A DNA stretch of 7,809 bases. Origin: Deltaproteobacteria bacterium. Lineage in GTDB: Bacteria; Desulfobacterota; BSN033; UBA1163. This document shows positions 1 through 5,315 of this stretch, piece by piece (within the stretch, counting starts at the first letter, position 1; each line of letters begins with the position of its first letter). The stretch lies in assembly GCA_016875155.1 (NCBI GenBank), contig VGSD01000123.1:1-7809 (forward strand). The letters run 5' to 3'. The notes beneath the pieces were generated by a model. It saw nothing but the letters and a program-made list of their open reading frames with translations, had not been told where the DNA came from and searched no databases. A program made the position numbers and the translations under genes.

Positions 1-678
1 ACTCATCACAAATGGCGATGCGTGATCATTTATGATCTTCACCCAAGCCTGTGATGCCTCAATTCGGCGAGGAAAACTTGGGTCATTGGCCCAGGTTTTA
101 AGCTTATCAAATGCCTTACGATCATCGTTTTGAGCCGCGATGAAAGTAGTTGTGAAATCCGCACTTGCTTTAAGGTCCGCTATCTCTTTTTTCGCTTCTT
201 TAAGTTCAGCGTCAACAGCCTTGAGTCGGTGTTCTGCATCCTTAAGTTTTGGGTCAATGCTCTGATAAATATATTTTTTTATTAGCGGATCTGCCGTCTC
301 ATCAATTCGGGCTCTGGCTTTAGATTCAACGAGAGCTCTTATATTATCTGCCTTAAACTCTTGGTCTACTTTTTTCTCAACAATTTTCCCGAACTCAATG
401 ACCTGCTTATCAAGTTCATACTTCATTCTCGATTCAAGAGAACCGAGGCGACGCTCAATCTCCCGATTTGTTTCTTCTTTGAACTCACCCGATGATTTGT
501 ATGTGAAATAAATCCCTACGACAGCAACGATAGCTGCTAATGCAACGGCCCACTTATACGCCGAGCGGACCCATAAAATCTCCGACTTCGCATAATCAGA
601 AATTTCCTTATAATGTTCCTGCAAAGATACCGGATGTGAATGGAGGCCTATACCTTCTTGATTTTTTTCCTCCACCAT
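1..678 (-). CDS. Partial single-pass membrane protein with coiled coil, function unknown
   Basis: This minus-strand reading frame starts at ATG 676-678 and stays open for 226 codons to the window edge, so the C-terminus is missing. An AGGAGG ribosome site at 687-692, 8 nt before the ATG, fixes the start. Residues 1-40 are hydrophilic. Residues 43-59 form one hydrophobic helix (WAVALAAIVAVVGIYF core). Residues 65-175 are very rich in Glu, Lys and Arg with heptad-like spacing, which suggests a long coiled coil (for example around ELDKQ, KLKDAEHRLKAVDAELKEA). From about residue 183 the character changes (NDDRKAF, KTWANDPSFPRRIEASQAW) and looks like the beginning of a small helical domain. There are no cysteines and no catalytic motif visible. 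The topology suggests a membrane-anchored coiled-coil scaffold, but I do not recognise the family and assign no function. It points away from, and is separated by about 460 bp from, the peroxiredoxin operon. Confidence 0.85.
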   Translation of the reverse strand, partial: MVEEKNQEGIGLHSHPVSLQEHYKEISDYAKSEILWVRSAYKWAVALAAIVAVVGIYFTYKSSGEFKEETNREIERRLGSLESRMKYELDKQVIEFGKIVEKKVDQEFKADNIRALVESKARARIDETADPLIKKYIYQSIDPKLKDAEHRLKAVDAELKEAKKEIADLKASADFTTTFIAAQNDDRKAFDKLKTWANDPSFPRRIEASQAWVKIINDHASPFVMS

Positions 679-774
679 TAATCCCACCTCCTGTTTGGCA
701 CTTTTAACAAATCACCAGTTTTTACAGTATTATAGGGAAAGATTCATCCTCCAATATAGCAAAATTTATATTGT

Positions 775-803
775 AATATACATCTGTTTGAAAAATTGAT
801 CAA
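775..803 (-). promoter_or_regulatory. Candidate sigma-70 promoter for the membrane coiled-coil gene
   Basis: On the minus strand a -35-like TTGATC (798-803) is followed after 17 nt by a -10-like TATATT (775-780). This would give a leader of about 90 nt before the ATG at 678. A second, perfect TATAAT lies at 729-734 but has no convincing -35 at the right distance. The whole stretch 720-805 is AT-rich, as promoters are. Inferred from consensus matching only. Confidence 0.4.
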
Positions 804-916
804 GCGAAACTTACAGGGAGTTATCCACGGTGCCCGAAGTTTCCAATGCCCATCCAAAATTAAATAATATTATCATGACATTAGATTGGAGGTTATCAGT
901 TGACCTTACCAAAGGG
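804..916. other. Intergenic stretch with no recognisable gene
   Basis: Between the candidate promoter and the cytochrome remnant I see no reading frame with a ribosome site and no RNA gene. The only structure is a short imperfect hairpin at 901-919 (TGACC arms) that overlaps the stop codon of the remnant. It has no T-run after it on either strand, so I do not call it a terminator. The whole gap between the membrane protein start (678) and the peroxiredoxin stop (1138) thus contains only the promoter candidate and the pseudogene. Confidence 0.5.
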
Positions 917-1075
917 TCATTCCTTCTCGAGGCGGGGGAGGGAGTGGAGATAAACGATCATCGCATCGAGATCTGCGGATACAATCTTGGAGGTTGAATT
1001 TCTGATCACGATGCCCATGGTTTCACCCACGACATCGCCATCGGGAAATAGGTAGGCAACGATGGAATCAAATCT
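917..1075 (-). pseudogene. C-terminal remnant of a class I cytochrome c
   Basis: A 52-codon open stretch on the minus strand ends at TGA 917-919 and is closed upstream by an in-frame TAA at 1076-1078. It has no credible start or ribosome site. Its translation reads like the last third of a class I cytochrome c: a PDGDVVGETMGIVIRNSTSK segment, in which the Met would be the distal haem ligand, then a final helix with DLDAMIVYLHSLP, close to the usual 'D..AI..YL.SLPP' ending. The CXXCH haem-binding site and the N-terminal two thirds are absent. Only 62 bp separate the block from the peroxiredoxin gene, so they cannot be hidden in another frame. It lies just downstream of the exported redoxin genes in the same direction, which suggests that a haem protein once belonged to that operon. 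The family match is by recognition of the motif pattern, not by a search. Confidence 0.7.
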
Positions 1076-1137
1076 TTATCTTTGATTATGTTTCCAATGG
1101 TAAGGCTTGTTCATTGTCTGCCCTTTAGTCCATCGTA

Positions 1138-1749
1138 TTACTTCCCGAGTTTTTCCAGCGCGCTCACCAGGTCTTCGAGGGGAGGGCGTTTGTTGATGTC
1201 GTGGACATCGATATATCGGATGATCCCTTTCTTATTGATCACAAACAGGGCTCTCTCTGAAACTCCATCCGAACGTAGCACGCCATACTTTTTAGCCACT
1301 GCTCCGTGAGGCCAGAAGTCGGAGAGCACTGGGAACCACAGCTTTCCCATCTGATTGGTCCACGCAAAGAGGGTAGGGATATTATCTACTGTAATGCCAA
1401 GAAGAACGGTTTCGTTCTCCTCAAAAATATCTTTCATGATATTATAGCCGGGCCACTGGTCCGAACAGACTGGCGTCCAGGCTGCGGGAACGAATGAGAG
1501 AACGACATTCTTTTTTCCACGATACTGGCCTAGAGAAACCTTCTCCCCGGATAAAGAGGGAAGGGTGAAGTGAGGCGCTTGGTTTCCGACCTTCACCATT
1601 AATTTACTGTCCACTGGTTTCAGGTCTCCCACTTTATAGATATTCCCCTTAAAGGCTTCCGATGCGCCATAAGCTCGCGGAAGAAACAGTAACATTGAAA
1701 TGGCAATGGCGATTAAAACAGAGTCAATCCGTATCTTTTTTTTCATCAT
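1138..1749 (-). CDS. Exported 1-Cys peroxiredoxin (AhpC/TSA, AhpE/BCP-like)
   Basis: This 203-residue protein begins with a signal peptide: basic MMKKKIR, hydrophobic core at residues 11-24, probable cleavage near AYG-A at 26-29. The mature part is a thioredoxin-fold peroxiredoxin: the APHFTLPSLSGE strand entry at 58-69, the active-site loop PAAWTPVC at 88-95 with peroxidatic Cys95, and the distal SERALFVINKKG at 164-175 with the conserved Arg166. Cys95 is the only cysteine, so this is a 1-Cys enzyme that needs an outside thiol reductant. It would reduce peroxides outside the cytoplasmic membrane. The gene follows the exported CPYC thioredoxin-fold gene with only 8 bp between them, making that protein the obvious candidate reductant (inference). 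The purine-rich GGGAGGAG sits almost against the first ATG; the second ATG (residue 2, 1744-1746) has the better spacing and may be the real start. Confidence 0.9.
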   Translation of the reverse strand: MMKKKIRIDSVLIAIAISMLLFLPRAYGASEAFKGNIYKVGDLKPVDSKLMVKVGNQAPHFTLPSLSGEKVSLGQYRGKKNVVLSFVPAAWTPVCSDQWPGYNIMKDIFEENETVLLGITVDNIPTLFAWTNQMGKLWFPVLSDFWPHGAVAKKYGVLRSDGVSERALFVINKKGIIRYIDVHDINKRPPLEDLVSALEKLGK

Positions 1750-1757
1750 CTCCTCCC

Positions 1758-2333
1758 CTATTTGAGCCCAGAGGCCTTCAGAACAAGCTCTAGAAATGGT
1801 TCTGCTCCTGGATAATTTCCCAACTGGGCATGGACAATCTGGTGAGTCCCGTCGTCGTTTATTTTTACAACGATGAAATAGGGAGTCCTTACCTCTCCGC
1901 AGGCCTTATGGATGGTATAGTCTTTATCCGGGAAGAGTGGAAACGGGACCTGGTAAGTTTTTCTGTATGCCTCCACTTCAAAAGGGGTATTTCCAGCTCC
2001 GATACCAATCAATTTAATCTTATCTTTGAGGTCCGGATTTTTTTGAATCCGTTGATAAAGTTCATTGATGCCGGGAGCATCCTTCTGACAATAGGGACAA
2101 TACATACTATAGATTTCGACAATCACCACTTTGGCTTTAATCTGTGGGATTTTGAAGAACCCATCGCCTGAAAGGCCGAGGTAGGTTTTTTCAGCGGGAT
2201 TTTTAGGAATCGGAAGATTGAACACAGGTAAAGTCTCGCCTTTCTCCGGTGATTTGTTAGCCGTTAAAACAGGTGAGACCAGTGCGATTACCATAATCGC
2301 GATGACAGGTAGCGTCAGATAGATTTTTTTCAT
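1758..2333 (-). CDS. Exported thioredoxin-fold thiol-disulfide oxidoreductase (TlpA/ResA-like)
   Basis: A 191-residue protein with a clear signal peptide: MKK, hydrophobic core at residues 6-22, probable cleavage after LTA at 25. The mature domain carries a strand KVVIVEIYSMY followed by the redox motif CPYC at 79-82, and the cis-proline loop RTPYF at 149-153. Cys145 is an extra cysteine shortly before the cis-proline. The CPYC dipeptide matches glutaredoxin-like motifs, but size and layout (an AKVVIVE strand, GIGAGN segment and PFPLFPD) fit the TlpA/ResA redoxin class. It would act on disulfides in the periplasm. The gene sits 10 bp after tpx and 8 bp before the 1-Cys peroxiredoxin gene; the ribosome site GAGGGGG overlaps the tpx stop region. 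A cytochrome-c-maturation role (ResA/CcmG) is an alternative, since a cytochrome c remnant lies downstream, but the peroxiredoxin neighbours favour electron delivery to Cys95 of that enzyme. Confidence 0.85.
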   Translation of the reverse strand: MKKIYLTLPVIAIMVIALVSPVLTANKSPEKGETLPVFNLPIPKNPAEKTYLGLSGDGFFKIPQIKAKVVIVEIYSMYCPYCQKDAPGINELYQRIQKNPDLKDKIKLIGIGAGNTPFEVEAYRKTYQVPFPLFPDKDYTIHKACGEVRTPYFIVVKINDDGTHQIVHAQLGNYPGAEPFLELVLKASGLK

Positions 2334-2343
2334 TTTTTCCCCC

Positions 2344-2859
2344 TCATGTCAATTTTTTCAAGGCATTCAGAACAGCTTCATAATCCGGTTCGTTGGTTAG
2401 CTCTTTAACGATCTGGATATACTGCAGGGTCCCTTTTCGATCCACTATGTAGACCGCCCTGGCGAGGAGCCTTAATTCCTTAATCAGCACCCCATATGAG
2501 GCCCCGAAAGAGGCATCGCGGTGATCTGATAGGGTTTGGACTTTATCCACTCCACTTGCTGCACACCATCTCTTTTGCGCAAAAGGGAGGTCCATACTGA
2601 TCGTTAAAATCAGGATATCCGGTCCCAAACGGCTCGCCTCCTCATTAAATTTTCTGGTCTCCAGGTCGCAGACCGGGGTGTCGAGGGAAGGGACAGCAGA
2701 GAGGATGCAGATTTTATTGCGAAAAGATGAAAGTGAAACGGGAGATAGGTTATTGTCCAGGGCAGTAAAATCTGGAGCCACTTCTCCCACTTTAACCTCG
2801 TTTCCAACAAGAGTGAGAGGATTTCCTCTCATGGTGATCAACCCGGTTCGTTCCTTCAT
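2344..2859 (-). CDS. tpx: Thiol peroxidase (atypical 2-Cys peroxiredoxin, Tpx)
   Basis: The 171-residue product has no signal peptide and lines up well with E. coli Tpx. Visible landmarks are the N-terminal RGNPLTLVG (11-19), the catalytic loop PSLDTPVCDLETRKFN (57-72) with peroxidatic Cys64, the stretch SMDLPFAQKRWCAASG (88-103) with the resolving Cys99, the conserved LLARAVYIVD (131-140), and the C-terminal NEPDYEAVL helix. The roughly 35-residue spacing between the two cysteines is the Tpx arrangement. The enzyme reduces lipid and alkyl hydroperoxides and H2O2 in the cytoplasm with thioredoxin as electron donor. The start is supported by AAGGAGG five bases before the ATG. There is an extra Cys51 just before the active site. 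It is the only clearly cytoplasmic peroxidase in the operon, lying 17 bp after the DUF423 gene. Confidence 0.95.
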   Translation of the reverse strand: MKERTGLITMRGNPLTLVGNEVKVGEVAPDFTALDNNLSPVSLSSFRNKICILSAVPSLDTPVCDLETRKFNEEASRLGPDILILTISMDLPFAQKRWCAASGVDKVQTLSDHRDASFGASYGVLIKELRLLARAVYIVDRKGTLQYIQIVKELTNEPDYEAVLNALKKLT

Positions 2860-2876
2860 TAGAGCCTCCTTTTAAT

Positions 2877-3254
2877 TTAAGAAAGGTGTGTCTTTGCCAA
2901 TATCCAGATAAGATAGGACCAGCCAAAGAGAAATGAGATGCCACCGATTGGAGTAATTGCTCCCCACCACTTCGTCCCTGTGATTGCTAACACATATAGG
3001 CTTCCTGAAAAAAGGAAGATGCCAATAAAGAATCCCCAACCTGCTGCCGCCAAGGAATGCTGTTTTATAAAATGTTGAAGGAGTCCCACGCCGAAGAGGG
3101 CCATCGTGTGGAACATCTGGTATAGAATCGCTTTTTCATAAATGGATTTTCCGTAGTCACCCAGCAGGTTCTTTAAGGAATGAGCTCCAAACGCCCCAAG
3201 AGCGACTGTTAAGAACCCGGAGATCGCTGACAGGATGAGCCAGAATTTAACCAT
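2877..3254 (-). CDS. DUF423 small integral membrane protein (YgdD-like)
   Basis: A 125-residue, very hydrophobic protein with four likely membrane helices (about residues 4-24, 42-62, 69-91 and 98-119). Family signatures are GAFGAHSLK at 20-28, YQMFHTMAL at 45-53, FSGSLY at 82-87 and TPIGGISFLFGW at 101-112. The length matches the usual 120-130 residues of the family, whose biochemical function is not established. A modest AGGA lies five bases before the ATG. The gene is first in a four-gene run with tpx and the exported redoxins. Its upstream region is odd: a 143-bp MITE-like element ends 22 bp before the start codon, and I see no convincing promoter between the element and the ATG. The operon is therefore either driven from within the element or by read-through from perR-rubrerythrin. 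Confidence 0.9.
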   Translation of the reverse strand: MVKFWLILSAISGFLTVALGAFGAHSLKNLLGDYGKSIYEKAILYQMFHTMALFGVGLLQHFIKQHSLAAAGWGFFIGIFLFSGSLYVLAITGTKWWGAITPIGGISFLFGWSYLIWILAKTHLS

Positions 3255-3310
3255 AACATTCCTAAAAAAGGAAATAATTAGAGTCCGTTTATAAATGCAC
3301 TTTTTTTGTC

Positions 3311-3333
3311 ATGCCCCGATTAAATCGGGGCAT
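3311..3333. repeat. Perfect 10-bp hairpin inside the MITE (CCCCGAT arms)
   Basis: ATGCCCCGAT at 3311-3320 pairs perfectly with ATCGGGGCAT at 3324-3333 across a TAA loop. On the plus strand a run of T precedes it (3301-3307); on the minus strand the hairpin is therefore followed by a run of A, not T, so it does not qualify as a terminator for minus-strand transcripts. Confidence 0.85.
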
Positions 3334-3356
3334 CCAGAAGGTCTTGAAATTACTGG

Positions 3357-3376
3357 ATTCCGGCCTTCGCCGGAAT
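3357..3376. repeat. Perfect 8-bp hairpin inside the MITE (CCGGC arms)
   Basis: ATTCCGGC at 3357-3364 pairs with GCCGGAAT at 3369-3376 across a CTTC loop. Together with the flanking CTGG and GAC it forms the familiar dispersed repeat word seen in many proteobacterial and related genomes. Confidence 0.85.
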
Positions 3377-3422
3377 GACGACCTTTTGGAAAATCTTTAG
3401 TTTATGAACAGACTCTAATTAA

Positions 3423-3445
3423 TAGGAGGAGGGGGGCTCCTCCTA
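3423..3445 (-). terminator. Probable terminator hairpin after rubrerythrin
   Basis: TAGGAGGAG at 3423-3431 and CTCCTCCTA at 3437-3445 form a 9-bp GC-rich stem with a 5-nt loop, 12 bp past the rubrerythrin stop. On the minus strand it is followed only by an AT-rich stretch (TTAATTAG), not a pure T-run, so termination may be partial. The MITE begins directly beyond it. Confidence 0.5.
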
Positions 3446-3456
3446 GGTTGGATCAT

Positions 3457-3954
3457 TTAATCTATTTTTTTGAACATTTCTCCTTTGGCTCCGCAAACCG
3501 GGCAGGTTCCGGGGGCCCCTTTTTCAGCTGTGTAGCCACAGATCGGACAGATATAGTAGGCATAATTTTCCTGAGGTTTTCCGAGCCCGTCTAACAACTT
3601 CTGATAGAGCTGGGCATGGACCTTCTCAACCTCATTGGCAAAGTTGAATGTCCGCACTGCATCTTTTTGCCCTTCTGCCTTGGCCGCCTCGATCATCTCC
3701 GGGTACATCGCCTTAAACTCATGGGTCTCTCCAGCGATGGCTTCCTGAAGGTTTTCTTTCGTACTTTTGATTCCCTTCAGCACCCTCAGGTGGTTATGGG
3801 CGTGGATCGTCTCAGCCTCAGCTGCAGCTCGGAAGAGACGTGCGACCTGGGGGTTTCCCTCCTGGTCGGCTTTTGCCGCAAATGCAAGATATTTCCGGTT
3901 TGCCTGGGATTCTCCTGCAAATGCCTCTTTTAAAGATTGTTCTGTCTTCGACAT
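3457..3954 (-). CDS. rbr: Rubrerythrin
   Basis: I place the start at ATG 3952-3954, not the upstream in-frame ATG at 4017, because AAGGAGGAG lies 7 nt before it and the longer version would overlap perR with a Lys-rich tail atypical of the family. The 165-residue product has an N-terminal ferritin-like four-helix domain with the diiron ligand pattern: Glu15 in AGESQANRKY, ETIH at 48-51, ETHE at 76-79, and EVEKVH at 108-113. A C-terminal rubredoxin-like domain follows, with CPIC (Cys136, Cys139) and CPVC (Cys151, Cys154) binding one iron. The enzyme reduces H2O2 to water in the cytoplasm, with electrons arriving through the rubredoxin centre; it is typical of anaerobes. It lies 22 bp after perR and is almost certainly co-transcribed with it and repressed by it. 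Confidence 0.95.
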   Translation of the reverse strand: MSKTEQSLKEAFAGESQANRKYLAFAAKADQEGNPQVARLFRAAAEAETIHAHNHLRVLKGIKSTKENLQEAIAGETHEFKAMYPEMIEAAKAEGQKDAVRTFNFANEVEKVHAQLYQKLLDGLGKPQENYAYYICPICGYTAEKGAPGTCPVCGAKGEMFKKID

Positions 3955-3961
3955 TGCGATA

Positions 3962-3970
3962 CTCCTCCTT
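3962..3970 (-). promoter_or_regulatory. Ribosome binding site that fixes the rubrerythrin start
   Basis: The minus strand reads AAGGAGGAG here, with a 7-nt spacer to ATG 3952-3954. No comparable site precedes the upstream in-frame ATG at 4015-4017, which lies inside perR. Confidence 0.85.
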
Positions 3971-3976
3971 TCTTTT

Positions 3977-4384
3977 TTAAGTTTCTTTTTTATTTTTGCA
4001 TTTTGAACAGATTCCATAAAATTCGATGTGGCTACCTATAATTTCAAACTCCTCGGAATCGATTTTTGGCGGTTTGAAAACAAACTCGTTTTGGACATCG
4101 AGGATTTTCTGACATTTGACACAGATGACATGATGATGAGGGTTGGGATTGGGATCGAACCGTTTCTTAAATGGATCGAAGTTGAGTTCTGTGATCTGGC
4201 CGTGCTTTCTTAAAGTCTCGAGGGTGTTATAGACAGTGGCAAAGGACATGGTGGGAAACCTCTTCGACATGGCTTTATAGATATCATCGGCTGACGGATG
4301 TTCTATATTGCCCTCAAGATACTTAAGGATCGCTATCCTCTGGGGAGTGAGTTTCAATCCGGAATCTTTATATTTCTCTATCAT
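3977..4384 (-). CDS. perR: Fur-family peroxide-responsive repressor (PerR type)
   Basis: The 135-residue protein has the N-terminal winged-helix domain (LTPQRIAILKYL at 12-23; recognition helix SFATVYNTLETL at 47-58) and the C-terminal metal-binding dimer domain. HHHVICVKC at 83-91 and GICSKC at 124-129 supply the CxxC pairs (Cys88/Cys91, Cys126/Cys129) of the structural zinc site. The regulatory-site candidates match PerR: His29 (EHPSADDIY), Asp77 (RFDPNP), the His83-85 cluster, and Asp96 in KILDV, where PerR has Asp and Fur usually Glu. That Asp is the main argument for PerR rather than Fur. In PerR, iron-catalysed oxidation of His ligands by H2O2 releases the DNA. The downstream rubrerythrin and the PerR box over its own promoter support this. 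The Shine-Dalgarno sequence is weak (GAG), so repressor levels may be kept low. Confidence 0.92.
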   Translation of the reverse strand: MIEKYKDSGLKLTPQRIAILKYLEGNIEHPSADDIYKAMSKRFPTMSFATVYNTLETLRKHGQITELNFDPFKKRFDPNPNPHHHVICVKCQKILDVQNEFVFKPPKIDSEEFEIIGSHIEFYGICSKCKNKKET

Positions 4385-4399
4385 TTCATATCTCGTTAA

Positions 4400-4414
4400 T
4401 TAGAATTATTATCA
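4400..4414. promoter_or_regulatory. PerR box over the perR promoter
   Basis: TTAGAATTATTATCA matches the known PerR operator TTATAATNATTATAA at 12 of the 14 defined positions and keeps its 7-1-7 inverted symmetry. It covers the whole -10 box of the perR promoter (4408-4413), an ideal position for repression. A weaker, related palindrome (AGAACAATTCT, about 4419-4429) lies in the promoter spacer and could be a second half-site. Confidence 0.75.
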
Positions 4415-4435
4415 CATTAGAACAATTCTTGTCAA
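4408..4435 (-). promoter_or_regulatory. sigma-70 promoter of perR-rubrerythrin
   Basis: On the minus strand a perfect -35 TTGACA (4430-4435) is followed after 16 nt by GATAAT (4408-4413, five of six consensus bases). Transcription would start near 4401, giving a short leader of about 17 nt before the perR ATG. Confidence 0.8.
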
Positions 4436-4470
4436 GAGATGTTTTAAATAATTTATGGCAAAAAGTTCCT

Positions 4471-4498
4471 TTGATGAGGGTAGAAATTATGATAAAAT
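4471..4498 (+). promoter_or_regulatory. Candidate promoter of the ytxG/ytxH-like pair
   Basis: TTGATG (4471-4476), a 16-nt spacer and TAAAAT (4493-4498) form a reasonable sigma-70 promoter. Transcription from about 4505 would place the upstream in-frame ATG at 4455 outside the transcript, which supports the internal start at 4533. This promoter and the perR promoter are back to back, with -35 boxes 35 bp apart, so PerR could influence both. Confidence 0.5.
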
Positions 4499-4532
4499 AA
4501 TATTGCAAAAAGCCAGTTTGAGGGGAGGCAAT

Positions 4533-4955
4533 ATGAATACGATCTTTCTGGGACTCATTGTCCTTGCTTTTACAGCCGGAGTGATTATTTTTATCGTTGT
4601 AATGATCGAACTGAAGGGGGCGATCAAAGAATTAAAAGAATTGATCCGGACAACGGAAGGATCGCTTAAACCCACTCTGACCGAACTGCAAGGGACACTC
4701 AGAAGTGTCCGGGAGCTCACTGACAATGTCAATGAGGTGGCTGAGGATGTTAGAACTTTTTCAGATTCGATCAAGGAGGTCGGTGAGGGCGTCAGAACGG
4801 TGAGTGAGGGTGTCAAGGATGTAAGCGCCATGGTTGGAGATGTAAGTTCATTGGCAAGAATAGAGGTTTCAAGCGTGAAAGCGGGTGTAAGGGCTGGTAT
4901 TTTTGCTTTTTTGAAAAGTTTATCAGGACAAACCAGAGGTAAGCTTAACGAGTAA
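4533..4955 (+). CDS. DUF948 membrane protein (YtxG-like)
   Basis: I start this gene at ATG 4533-4535, which has GGGGAGG at 4522-4528 with a 4-nt spacer, rather than at the in-frame ATG 4455, which lies before the promoter and lacks a ribosome site. The 140-residue product has one N-terminal membrane helix (residues 4-26, IFLGLIVLAFTAGVIIFIVV core) and then a helical, heptad/hendecad-repeating tail: ELTDNVNEVAEDVRTFSDSI, EVGEGVRTVSEGVKDVS and so on, with V/I/L at regular spacing. This is the usual form of DUF948, represented by the Bacillus general-stress protein YtxG. The molecular function is not known; a membrane-tethered coiled coil is what the sequence shows. The next gene, 30 bp downstream, is a YtxH-like protein, the same pairing as in Bacillus. 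Confidence 0.85.
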   Translation: MNTIFLGLIVLAFTAGVIIFIVVMIELKGAIKELKELIRTTEGSLKPTLTELQGTLRSVRELTDNVNEVAEDVRTFSDSIKEVGEGVRTVSEGVKDVSAMVGDVSSLARIEVSSVKAGVRAGIFAFLKSLSGQTRGKLNE

Positions 4956-4985
4956 GACCTTTGGATCAAAGAAAGGAGGGAAACG

Positions 4986-5315
4986 ATGAGACATGAAGAG
5001 GGTGGATACGGTGCTGGACCAATGATCTTCTCTTTCTTTTTAGGCGGGCTGATCGGAGCGAGCGTGGCGCTCCTATTTGCCCCCAAATCGGGAAAGGAGA
5101 CAAGGGAGAAGATCAAAGAATTTGCCGGCGAGGCTAAAGGAAAGGCAGAAGAGGTGATCGAACAGGTAAAGGGCAAGGTGACCTCTGTTGTCGAAAAGGG
5201 AAAGGAAACTTTTGAGGAAAGGAAATCGATTTTGGCTACAGCGATCGATGCTGGCAAGGAGGCTTACGAGAAGGAGAAAGAGAAACTGGCTAAAGGTCAT
5301 CCAACTGGTTCTTAA
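4986..5315 (+). CDS. YtxH-like membrane-anchored stress protein
   Basis: The 109-residue product has a glycine-rich membrane segment (residues 12-31, SFFLGGLIGASVALLFAP) followed directly by the family signature LFAPKSGKETREKI (30-43) and then a long, highly charged amphipathic helix rich in Lys and Glu (EFAGEAKGKAEEVIEQVKGK). This is the YtxH pattern, a small general-stress protein of unknown mechanism, often resembling LEA/apolipoprotein-like repeats in its tail. AAGGAGGG lies 5 nt before the ATG. It forms an operon with the DUF948 gene, 30 bp upstream. Its TAA stop (5313-5315) interlocks with the stop of the converging Smr gene, a 4-bp overlap at TTAA. Confidence 0.88.
   Translation: MRHEEGGYGAGPMIFSFFLGGLIGASVALLFAPKSGKETREKIKEFAGEAKGKAEEVIEQVKGKVTSVVEKGKETFEERKSILATAIDAGKEAYEKEKEKLAKGHPTGS

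Larger units (their letters stand above)
3277..3419. mobile_element. MITE-like element with 19-bp terminal inverted repeats and TA flanks
   Basis: The left end (3277-3295, ATTAGAGTCCGTTTATAAA) and the reverse complement of the right end (3401-3419) match at 17 of 19 positions. The dinucleotide TA lies directly outside both ends (3275-3276 and 3420-3421), as expected for TA target duplication by IS630/Tc1-type transposases. The 143-bp interior has no coding capacity and consists of two strong hairpins plus matching outer words (GTCAT/ATGAC, ATCCAG/CTGGAT), so the whole unit is nested palindromes. Its inner module with the CCGGCCTTCGCCGG core is a kind of repeat I know to be common in many bacterial genomes. 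The transposase family is inferred from the TA flank alone. Confidence 0.75.

Noticed and set aside
901..919. Terminator hairpin after the cytochrome remnant
   Set aside because: The stem is short and imperfect and there is no T-run on either strand.
1082..1309. Plus-strand open frame opposite the peroxiredoxin 3' end
   Set aside because: It has no ribosome site or family resemblance and is explained by antisense of the peroxiredoxin gene.
3262..3278. Second PerR box before the DUF423-tpx operon (around TCTAATTATTTCC)
   Set aside because: Only about 9 of 14 positions match and the match is formed by the AT-rich MITE end; not better than expected by chance in such sequence.
3955..4017. Upstream in-frame start giving rubrerythrin 21 extra residues
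   Set aside because: It would begin inside perR without a ribosome site; AAGGAGGAG lies 7 nt before the internal ATG at 3954.
4455..4532. Upstream in-frame start for the DUF948 gene
   Set aside because: It precedes the likely promoter, lacks a ribosome site, and adds a charged segment before the membrane helix that is not seen in the family.
4487..5257. A 256-codon open frame on the minus strand opposite the ytxG/ytxH-like genes
   Set aside because: It is rich in Ser, Leu, Thr and Pro as expected from the antisense of Glu/Lys-rich coiled-coil genes, has no ribosome site, and both plus-strand genes have recognisable families, promoter and ribosome sites.
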